DNA from: Prolixibacteraceae bacterium
GTDB lineage: Bacteria > Bacteroidota > Bacteroidia > Bacteroidales > Prolixibacteraceae
Reading direction: 5' to 3'
Assembly (NCBI GenBank): GCA_016930735.1
Contig: JAFGGF010000172.1
Span: 1-15,249, forward strand
Length of the DNA stretch: 15,249 bases
Shown here: positions 1 to 5,904 of the stretch, one piece after another
Layout of the letters: each line of letters begins with the position of its first letter
How positions within the stretch are numbered: the stretch's first letter is position 1
Notes under the pieces: model-generated
What the model was told of the DNA's origin: nothing
Databases searched by the model: none
The model's input: the letters and a program-made list of their open reading frames with translations, nothing else
Program-made: the position numbers and the translations under genes

Positions 1-40
1 AATAAAAATAAGAATTAAGTCTCTCTTCTCAATAAGACTT
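1..40 (-). terminator. Weak candidate terminator of the left-edge gene
   Basis: The arms AAGTCT (17-22) and AGACTT (35-40) can form a 6-bp stem. Read on the minus strand, the stem is followed by an AT-rich stretch with a T5 run. It lies about 35 bp past the stop codon of the minus-strand gene that ends at 74. The stem is short and only moderately GC-rich, and the loop is 12 nt, so this is a weak call. Confidence 0.25.
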
Positions 41-73
41 TTATAACAAGCACCTTTGATTTAAACAATTTAT

Positions 74-811
74 CTACCTCTGAAGAATTATTTTTTGGTT
101 GATTGTTAAAGAATTGGATAAATTCAATTTAAATATATAAATCCCATCCGGCAAAAAATTTAAATCCAAAATACAATTTTCAATTTTTCCAGAATAATAA
201 AGCATGCCACCTGACTGATTTAGAATTTGTATATTCTTTATTTTATCTGAACCAGAAATATATATAATTCCATTTGTGGGGTTTGGATAAAAAATATATT
301 CTTTTTGTGAATTTTCTTTAACTTCAGATTTTATTCCTTTAGCATATTTATATCCAAACCCATCAAACCCATTTTCAGCAAAATACAGGGTATCAGCTGT
401 TTCGAAACCAAAAATTAAATTATTTCCACCCGTTTCTCCATATAAATAATCAAAATACCAATAATTAGCCCCATACAAATTATTAAAATAACTGAACTTG
501 GCTTTTAAATTGGCTACCAGAGTATCATTTTTATAATAATAATATTCAACACTGTCATTACAATTTTTAATTTTTCTAAAATCATATTTTAAAGTATACC
601 CTCGAATTTCAGGTGTAATATATGCCTTTCCGGTCCAACCACCTACTGTACAAATCCAATCCCATTCACCCTCTAAAAGATTTAATATTTTACTGGCATC
701 ATTTGTCCTTATCTGTCCTTCAACACACATTGGAAACAATAGATAAATAATCAGAAACAAAAACGTTGAAAATTTGTAAAACGATACTATTTTGTAGGTT
801 AACTGATACAT
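74..811 (-). CDS. Small secreted protein with T9SS type A C-terminal sorting domain
   Basis: A 245-residue exported protein. An N-terminal hydrophobic segment (about residues 14-28) followed by VEG|Q near 32/33 reads as a signal peptide. The middle region starts with LLEGEWDWICTVGGWTG, a W-rich G-x-W pattern seen in small lipocalin-like beta proteins of Bacteroidota; this resemblance is by eye only. Residues 172-245 form a clear Por-secretion (TIGR04183-type) domain: YPNPTNG, then an IQILNQSGG strand, LPDGIYIFKL, and a final strand ending in KIILQR. Such domains direct cargo through the T9SS to the cell surface or outside. I chose ATG at 811 because the upstream in-frame start at 835 is a TTG that adds only eight residues before the signal peptide. 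GC is about 28% over 121-780 (hand count), well below neighbouring core genes. The biological role is unknown. Confidence 0.85.
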   Translation of the reverse strand: MYQLTYKIVSFYKFSTFLFLIIYLLFPMCVEGQIRTNDASKILNLLEGEWDWICTVGGWTGKAYITPEIRGYTLKYDFRKIKNCNDSVEYYYYKNDTLVANLKAKFSYFNNLYGANYWYFDYLYGETGGNNLIFGFETADTLYFAENGFDGFGYKYAKGIKSEVKENSQKEYIFYPNPTNGIIYISGSDKIKNIQILNQSGGMLYYSGKIENCILDLNFLPDGIYIFKLNLSNSLTINQKIILQR

Positions 812-1097
812 TTTAATTGGTTTTAATATATGCAATAAATATACAGAATTATGTCGTAAAAATCAATAAACGAGTTAAAAGTTAAACAAATGGAAAGATA
901 AGTGATCAAGTTAAAACACGTGGATAAATTGGTGATGGCAGGAATGTGAAATTTAAAAAATCTGCAAAACGAAAAAATACCTTGAGGGCTGGAGAGCTAT
1001 GTCAGTAGCTAAAATAATTACTATAATGATTGTTGATATTCATTCATAACACTATCGGATCTCATTGAATTTATTTGTAACTTATCATAAAAAAGAA

Positions 1098-1958
1098 ATG
1101 AAATCACTGGTAATAATTTTGTTGTCAATCTTCCTGTTTTTGACATCAGGGATTGTAAATGCTCAGGATAGAGATACAATAAAAGTCAGAATCGAAACCA
1201 AAGAAGGCAATGAATACATTGGAGCCATTATCGGAGAGGATTCCCTTAAAATTGAATTATTAACCCTTAACCTGGGGAAAATTTCAATCTTTAAAAGTGA
1301 TATAACTAAAAAAGAAGAAATAATAAATGCACAATTTAAAAACGGGCAATACTGGTTTGAAAATCCACAGGCTACGCGGTATTTTTGGTCGCCAAACGGT
1401 TACGGGCTTAAACCCGGTGAAGGTTATTTCCAGAATATCTGGATCTTATGGAATCAGTTTGCAGTCGGATTAACAGAGAATTTTTCATTGGGTGCGGGAA
1501 TAATTCCCCTGTTTTTATTCGAGGGGGCCCCAACGCCTGTTTTTTTTACACCTAAAATTTCAATCCCCATTGAAAAAGGAAAAGTAAATATCGGTGCCGG
1601 TGCCCTGCTTGGAACGGTAATCGGAGAATCAAATACAGGTTTTGGAATTGTTTACGGCCTCTCCACTTTCGGAACAAGAGATAATAATACCACAATAGGT
1701 TTAGGCTATGGTTTTGCAGGTGGAGAATGGGCATCATCGCCCATGATAAACTTTAACGGAATGTTCCGGACAGGTAGCAGGGGATACTTTATAACCGAAA
1801 ACTATTACATTGATGGCACTTTTATCATAGCCATTGGAGGGCGCTGGATAATTAAAAAGGCAGCACTGGATTTCGGATTGATTATACCTGCCGGATCGGG
1901 TGCCTCATTTGCAGTTCCATGGTTAGGTTTTACAATCCCATTTTATAAATTGGATTAA
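1098..1958 (+). CDS. Exported protein, probable outer-membrane beta-barrel, function unknown
   Basis: A 286-residue protein from ATG 1098, which has a purine-rich AAAAAAGAA stretch just upstream. An in-frame TTG at 1065 would add 11 residues before the signal sequence and is less likely. Residues 1-22 form a signal peptide with probable cleavage at VNA|Q. Residues about 29-75 (IKVRIETKEGNEYIG, then a second strand ending near KSDI) form a short SH3/Sm-like beta segment often seen before barrels in Bacteroidota proteins. From about 110 to the end there are alternating glycine and aromatic strands (GLTENFSLGAGIIPLF, IGLGYGFAGGEW, FIIAIGGRW, FAVPWLGFTIPFY), as expected for a membrane beta-barrel or porin-like fold. 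No catalytic motif is visible. The gene converges on the ThuA-like gene and their stop codons overlap. Confidence 0.8.
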   Translation: MKSLVIILLSIFLFLTSGIVNAQDRDTIKVRIETKEGNEYIGAIIGEDSLKIELLTLNLGKISIFKSDITKKEEIINAQFKNGQYWFENPQATRYFWSPNGYGLKPGEGYFQNIWILWNQFAVGLTENFSLGAGIIPLFLFEGAPTPVFFTPKISIPIEKGKVNIGAGALLGTVIGESNTGFGIVYGLSTFGTRDNNTTIGLGYGFAGGEWASSPMINFNGMFRTGSRGYFITENYYIDGTFIIAIGGRWIIKKAALDFGLIIPAGSGASFAVPWLGFTIPFYKLD

Positions 1959-2734
1959 TAAACCGGGGTCACCCATTTTTCTTTGGATTCATATTTACTG
2001 GCACTTGCCCAGCGGATCCCGCGTTTTAGTATTTCCAGGGCTTCTGGTACATTAAAATCGGAAGCCACATGTCCCAACGAAGAATAGAATACCCTACCTT
2101 TTCCGTAGGTTTTTTTCCAAACCACAGGCATTACACAACCATCTATCCAATCGGCATGGTCGCCGCTAAACGTTGTTGTTACCAGAACTTTTACATTTGG
2201 ATCGACATGCATATAATATTGTTCACTGTGCATTATAAAATCGGATAATCCTTTTGTTACGGGATCGTTTTTATCAATAATATTTACCTTATAATCGATG
2301 ACTCCACCCGGGTGTGCAACCCACTGACCTCCTACCATAAACTGGTATTCGGTATTCTGACGGAAAGCGTCGCCTAGCCCTCCGTGCCAACCTGCGATCC
2401 CACAACCGTTTTTAATGGCTTCGAGAAGCCCTTTTTCCTGCGGACCGGTTATATTCGACATGGTAAACGTTTGAATAATAAGGTCAACCTTATCCATGTA
2501 TTCTTTGTCGGTGTATTTATCCAGATTATTAAAAACCTCTACTTCCGCACCTTCAGCTTTCAGCCACGGCACCAGAATATCGACACATTGTTTGGGTTCA
2601 TGTCCATCCCAACCTCCCCAGGTAATTAAAACTTTTCGTCCTTTGAGCGATGGTAATTCCTGAGAAACAGAAGAAAAACTTACTAAAAATGTAAATATAA
2701 AAAATATGGCAGCAACCCGGTTTATTGTTTTCAT
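1955..2734 (-). CDS. ThuA-like domain protein, exported
   Basis: A 259-residue protein. Residues 1-24 form a signal peptide (cleavage likely SVS|Q), so the mature domain acts outside the cytoplasm. The rest matches the ThuA family (trehalose-utilization-like, class I glutamine amidotransferase fold). The first strand is KVLITWGGWDGHEP (34-47). GWHGG (115-119) sits where amidotransferases carry their nucleophile elbow. Further motifs are GGQWVAHPGG (135-144), SEQYYMH (170-176), and MPVVWKKTYGKGRVFYSSLG with H222. No cysteine occupies the nucleophile position, as usual for ThuA proteins, so glutaminase activity is not expected. Relatives often sit in sugar-oxidation loci, but here no sugar genes adjoin, so the substrate is unknown. 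The stop codon overlaps that of the convergent gene by 4 bp. Confidence 0.88.
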   Translation of the reverse strand: MKTINRVAAIFFIFTFLVSFSSVSQELPSLKGRKVLITWGGWDGHEPKQCVDILVPWLKAEGAEVEVFNNLDKYTDKEYMDKVDLIIQTFTMSNITGPQEKGLLEAIKNGCGIAGWHGGLGDAFRQNTEYQFMVGGQWVAHPGGVIDYKVNIIDKNDPVTKGLSDFIMHSEQYYMHVDPNVKVLVTTTFSGDHADWIDGCVMPVVWKKTYGKGRVFYSSLGHVASDFNVPEALEILKRGIRWASASKYESKEKWVTPVY

Positions 2735-2856
2735 ATGAATCGGTTTAAGTTATTATTTCAGGAAGGGAAATTATAAAAACTCTTCGGGGTTTCAAAGAGA
2801 TATTTTAATTTAAGCATCATATTTATCTGTGCTTTTTATCTCTGATGTTTTCTTCC

Positions 2857-2864
2857 TACTTTTG
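2857..2864 (+). promoter_or_regulatory. Candidate Bacteroidota -7 element upstream of mnmA
   Basis: TACTTTTG matches the Bacteroidota TAnnTTTG element exactly. It lies 18 bp before the mnmA ATG at 2883, giving a short leader of about 10-15 nt. I see no convincing TTTG at the -33 position, so the call rests on the -7 element and its placement. The same octamer occurs upstream of the ferritin gene. Confidence 0.45.
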
Positions 2865-2882
2865 TCATGTATTATTTTTGAT

Positions 2883-4061
2883 ATGAAACGTGTAGTTACA
2901 GGTCTTTCAGGTGGAGTTGATTCCAGTGTTGCCGCGTACCTTCTTAAACAACAAGGATATGACGTAGTTGCTTTATTCATGGTGAACTGGCACGAACGGG
3001 TGGGAGCTGTTACCAGTGAATGTACCTGGGAAGAGGATGCACTGATAGCACGCATGGTAGCAAAAAAGCTGGATATCCCTTTTCATATTGTTGATTTAAG
3101 CAAAGATTATAAAAAACGTGTTGTCGATTATATGTTTGCCGAATATCAGGCTGGGCGCACTCCCAATCCAGATGTGCTTTGCAACCGTGAAATAAAATTT
3201 GACATTTTCCTTGAAGAAGCTTTAAAATTTGATGCCGAGTTTGTTGCAACCGGCCATTATTGCCGAAAAGACGAGATTATAAAAAACGGAGAAACCATTT
3301 ATCGGTTGCTTGCCGGGAAAGACAGGAACAAGGACCAGAGTTATTTTCTTTGCCAGTTAAACCAGCTACAACTTTCCAAAGCAATGTTCCCGATCGGGCA
3401 TTTATTAAAACCCGAAGTTAGGCGTATTGCAAAAGAGCAAAATTTACCAACTGCCGAGCGGAAAGATTCTCAGGGAATTTGTTTTATTGGGAAGGTTGAC
3501 CTTCCCACATTTTTGCAACAACAACTTGAGCCAAAAACAGGAAATGTGATTGAAATTCCAGCTAAATTCTCGGAAAAGAAAAAACATATTGAAATTTCTG
3601 AAGACAATTACTCCAGGCTTTGTTTCCCTTTTCCATATAAACCATGGAACGGAAAAATAATAGGGGAACACCAGGGAGCGCATTTTTATACAGTTGGGCA
3701 GCGAAAAGGGCTGAATATTGGGGGGTACAAAGATCCTTTGTTTGTTTTGGGAATTGATGTTAACAGGAACATTGTTTATGTTGGTGAAGGAAAAGAACAT
3801 CCGGGGCTTTACCGCCCGGGGCTGTTTGTTTCGAAAAAAAATATACATTGGCTTCGAACCGACTTTCAGATGAAAACTGGTGAAAAAAGAGAATTCGACA
3901 TACGCATTCGTTACAGGCAACCTCTTGAAAAAGGGACTATTCATATAAAAGAAGATGGGGCATATTTCATTTTTCAGAATGAACAAAGAGGTATTACTTC
4001 CGGCCAGTTTGCAGCCTGGTACCAAGGAGAAGAATTAATAGGCTCAGGAGTGATTGCATAA
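2883..4061 (+). CDS. mnmA: tRNA-specific 2-thiouridylase MnmA
   Basis: A 392-residue cytoplasmic enzyme that 2-thiolates U34 of tRNA-Lys, -Glu and -Gln, using ATP and sulfur delivered by a relay or a desulfurase. The ATP PP-loop SGGVDSS is at residues 9-15. The two catalytic cysteines are present: C100 in NPDVLCN and C200 in SQGICFIG. The DQSYFL segment (151-156), GEHQGAHFYTVGQRKGL (261-277) and the C-terminal beta domain ending in TSGQFAAWYQGEELIGSG are also typical. I chose ATG 2883 because the protein then starts MKRVVTGLSGG, right at the PP-loop; an in-frame GTG at 2829 would add an 18-residue hydrophobic tail not expected in this family. About 35 extra residues lie between PKTGNVIEI and GKIIGEHQG (about 222-257), compared with the proteobacterial enzyme. 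yicC follows after 36 bp. Confidence 0.96.
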   Translation: MKRVVTGLSGGVDSSVAAYLLKQQGYDVVALFMVNWHERVGAVTSECTWEEDALIARMVAKKLDIPFHIVDLSKDYKKRVVDYMFAEYQAGRTPNPDVLCNREIKFDIFLEEALKFDAEFVATGHYCRKDEIIKNGETIYRLLAGKDRNKDQSYFLCQLNQLQLSKAMFPIGHLLKPEVRRIAKEQNLPTAERKDSQGICFIGKVDLPTFLQQQLEPKTGNVIEIPAKFSEKKKHIEISEDNYSRLCFPFPYKPWNGKIIGEHQGAHFYTVGQRKGLNIGGYKDPLFVLGIDVNRNIVYVGEGKEHPGLYRPGLFVSKKNIHWLRTDFQMKTGEKREFDIRIRYRQPLEKGTIHIKEDGAYFIFQNEQRGITSGQFAAWYQGEELIGSGVIA

Positions 4062-4097
4062 CTTTTAATTGTATTTTAGCAAAAAATTTTCTGGATT

Positions 4098-4973
4098 ATG
4101 ATAAAATCGATGACAGGGTACGGCAAAGCCGAATTTGAGTACGGGAATAAAAAATTTACCCTGGAAATAAAAACCCTCAACAGCAAACAGCTTGATATTA
4201 ATACCCGTATCCCTGCTTTGTACCGTGAAAAAGACCTGGCAATCAGAAAAGAGTTATCAGAAAAGCTGATTCGCGGGAAAGTCGATTTTAATATTTATAC
4301 CGAAAACCTGGGGGAGGAATCCAGTTCAAAAATCAACGAAGCAATTGTAAAAAGTTATTTTAACCATCTTTCAGAGATCAGCGAATCATTAAAACTCCCG
4401 GTAAATGTTACAACCCTGGAAATGGCATTGCGCCTTCCCGATACGATTAAAACAGAATATGAAGAACTGGATGAAACAGAATGGAATGTAATTCTGGAAA
4501 ATATAAGAAAGGCCCTTCTGGATATTGATCATTTCAGGATGCAGGAAGGCGAAGCATTAAAAACCGACCTTATAAACAATATTAACTCCATTAAACAGCT
4601 TCTGGGTGAGATCCAGCCATTTGAAAAACAAAGGATTGAAAACATCAGGGCAAGGATCACTGAAAACCTTGAATCGTTTAAACTGAACGGGAATGTCGAT
4701 GAAAACCGCTTTGAGCAGGAACTGATCTTTTATCTTGAAAAACTCGATATTAATGAAGAAAAAGTCAGGCTTTTAAATCATATAGTTTTTTTTAGTGAAG
4801 TGCTTGAATACCCGGAATCAGCAGGTAAAAAACTTGGTTTTATTTCGCAGGAACTGGGACGGGAAATAAACACTATTGGTTCGAAAGCAAATGACAGCAA
4901 TATTCAAAGAATTGTTGTTGAAATGAAAGACAGCCTTGAACGTATTAAAGAACAGGTTTTAAATGTCCTTTAA
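4098..4973 (+). CDS. yicC: YicC family endoribonuclease
   Basis: A 291-residue protein of the YicC/YloC family. The N-terminal domain opens with the signature MIKSMTGYGKAEFEYG, followed by LEIKTLNSKQLDI (residues 22-34). The C-terminal domain (DUF1732 type, about 208-291) carries RFEQELIFYLEKLDI, GKKLGFISQELGREINTIGSKAND and a final helix ending in EQVLNVL. Family members are reported to be metal-dependent endoribonucleases involved in RNA turnover; that activity is family knowledge, not something visible here. Length and both domains are complete. The gene lies 36 bp after mnmA and 9 bp before gmk, so the three genes are probably co-transcribed. Pairing of yicC with gmk is widespread in bacteria. 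Confidence 0.93.
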   Translation: MIKSMTGYGKAEFEYGNKKFTLEIKTLNSKQLDINTRIPALYREKDLAIRKELSEKLIRGKVDFNIYTENLGEESSSKINEAIVKSYFNHLSEISESLKLPVNVTTLEMALRLPDTIKTEYEELDETEWNVILENIRKALLDIDHFRMQEGEALKTDLINNINSIKQLLGEIQPFEKQRIENIRARITENLESFKLNGNVDENRFEQELIFYLEKLDINEEKVRLLNHIVFFSEVLEYPESAGKKLGFISQELGREINTIGSKANDSNIQRIVVEMKDSLERIKEQVLNVL

Positions 4974-4982
4974 ATTCTGACT

Positions 4983-5561
4983 ATGCATCACAAGGATCAA
5001 AAAGGAAAATTACTGATATTTTCAGCACCTTCGGGTGCCGGAAAAACTACAATTGTCAGGCATTTGCTTTCACTTGATCTAAACATCGAATTTTCCGTTT
5101 CAGTTACCAGTCGTGAGCCACGCCATAACGAAAAGAATGGAAAAGATTATTATTTTCTTTCAGAAAAAGAATTCATTGAAAAAATTCAGAATAAAGAATT
5201 TCTTGAGTGGGAAGAAGTTTATAAAGGAATATATTACGGGACTTTAATTTCGGAGGTGGAAAATATCAGGTCGAAAGGTAAACACGTTATTTTTGATGTG
5301 GATGTTGCCGGTGGGCTGAATATTAAAAATTATTACGGGAATGAGGCTTTGGCAGTATTTATTCAGCCACCTTCGGTTGAAGAGCTTAAAAAAAGGCTGA
5401 TAAACCGTTCAACAGAAAGCCGGGATAAAATAAATATGCGTATTGAAAAAGCAGAATCGGAATTAGCTTTTGCCAACCGGTTCGATGTAATTATTGTTAA
5501 CGACAATTTGCAGAAAGCTTTATCAGAAAGCGAAAAATTAATTCAAAAGTTCCTGCAATAA
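4983..5561 (+). CDS. gmk: Guanylate kinase
   Basis: A 192-residue cytoplasmic enzyme that phosphorylates GMP to GDP with ATP, supplying GDP/GTP and hence precursors of (p)ppGpp. The P-loop APSGAGKT is at residues 15-22. The GMP-binding region follows: VTSREPRHNEKNGKDYYFLS (about 40-59) and then EFLEWEEVYKGIYYGT. HVIFDVDVAGGLNIK carries the conserved D-x-D-x-x-G segment. LINRSTES supplies lid arginines, and the RFDVIIVND strand closes the fold. Length is normal and nothing key is missing. ATG 4983 is 9 bp after the yicC stop. No clear terminator lies directly after the gene; the first strong hairpin on + is at 5779-5811. Confidence 0.96.
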   Translation: MHHKDQKGKLLIFSAPSGAGKTTIVRHLLSLDLNIEFSVSVTSREPRHNEKNGKDYYFLSEKEFIEKIQNKEFLEWEEVYKGIYYGTLISEVENIRSKGKHVIFDVDVAGGLNIKNYYGNEALAVFIQPPSVEELKKRLINRSTESRDKINMRIEKAESELAFANRFDVIIVNDNLQKALSESEKLIQKFLQ

Positions 5562-5699
5562 TATTTCTATTAATAAAAGAAAGATTTTTTCTGTATGGTT
5601 TCTTGCACTCCCGATTAATCTATAAATCTACTAATCAATATCTTAAACAACAGACTATACATTTTCAAATAGGCCAAAAGATATTTTTTAATACCATTT
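5562..5699. other. AT-rich spacer after gmk
   Basis: No reading frame, strong hairpin or repeat of note is visible. A 5-bp AGAAA/TTTCT hairpin near 5579-5593 has no T-run after it and is unlikely to terminate transcription. The remainder of the gap up to 5904 is taken up by the small RNA candidate and by two facing terminators, listed separately. Confidence 0.5.
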
Positions 5700-5731
5700 T
5701 TTGTGATATTAAAAAAAAATCCATATTTTTA
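5700..5731 (+). promoter_or_regulatory. Candidate Bacteroidota promoter for a small RNA
   Basis: TTTG (5700-5703) is separated by 20 bp from TATTTTTA (5724-5731). This fits the Bacteroidota -33 TTTG / -7 TAnnTTTG layout with a single mismatch, in the last base. Expected initiation about 6 bp later, near 5737, coincides with the first base of a perfect 7-bp hairpin. No gene lies downstream on this strand, so the promoter would serve a short non-coding transcript. Confidence 0.5.
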
Positions 5732-5736
5732 CAGAA

Positions 5737-5811
5737 CGTTGAATTTCTTCTTTCAACGGTGTGTTTGGGGGTTAAATAATAAGGGAAACAGTGGTTTCCC
5801 TTATCTTTTTT
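5737..5811 (+). ncRNA. Candidate free-standing small RNA, about 75 nt
   Basis: Three parts fit a small RNA gene. First, a hairpin with arms CGTTGAA (5737-5743) and TTCAACG (5752-5758) and an 8-nt pyrimidine loop lies at the predicted transcript start. Second comes an unpaired 20-nt G-rich stretch (5759-5778) containing GTTTGGGGGTT. Third, an 11-bp terminator hairpin with a T6 tail (5779-5811) ends it. A promoter-like pair of elements sits at the right distance upstream. No start codon opens a frame of useful length within the transcript. The next gene is convergent, so this is not a leader of a downstream gene. It does not look like tmRNA, 6S, SRP RNA or RNase P RNA. It could instead be the 3' end of a long gmk-operon transcript. 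Confidence 0.45.
5779..5811 (+). terminator. Intrinsic terminator (small RNA and/or gmk operon)
   Basis: The arms ATAAGGGAAAC (5779-5789) and GTTTCCCTTAT (5794-5804) form a perfect 11-bp stem with an AGTG loop. They are followed by C and six T residues (5806-5811), a textbook Rho-independent terminator on the + strand. It ends the small RNA candidate and may also stop read-through from gmk. Confidence 0.85.
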
Positions 5812-5839
5812 ATATATCCTGCATTCTCAATCGGCAAGA

Positions 5840-5884
5840 TAAAACAAAACAAAACAGCTGATCCAATTAAGAACCAGCTGCTTT
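5840..5884 (-). terminator. Intrinsic terminator of the M49 peptidase gene
   Basis: Read on the minus strand, AAAGCAGCTG (5884-5875) pairs with CAGCTGTTTT (5860-5851), including one G-U pair. A T-rich tail, TTTTGTTTTGTTTT, begins in the 3' arm and runs to about 5841. The hairpin begins about 20 bp after the stop codon at 5905. It faces the + strand terminator at 5779-5811, so the two convergent transcripts are separated. Confidence 0.7.
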
Positions 5885-5904
5885 CCATATATTTTAATAA
5901 TAAA

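Noticed and set aside
1065..1097. TTG start for the exported barrel-like protein
   Set aside because: It would place 11 residues with lysines and a histidine ahead of a complete signal peptide that already begins at ATG 1098.
2829..2882. GTG start for mnmA with a hydrophobic N-terminal extension
   Set aside because: MnmA is cytoplasmic and starts right at the PP-loop strand; the extension overlaps the -7 promoter element.
3444..4025. 193-residue minus-strand frame opposite mnmA
   Set aside because: It lies entirely antisense to mnmA, whose catalytic motifs and length are complete; no domain is recognisable in it.
5579..5593. AGAAA/TTTCT hairpin after gmk as its terminator
   Set aside because: The stem is 5 bp of mostly A-T and is not followed by a T-run.
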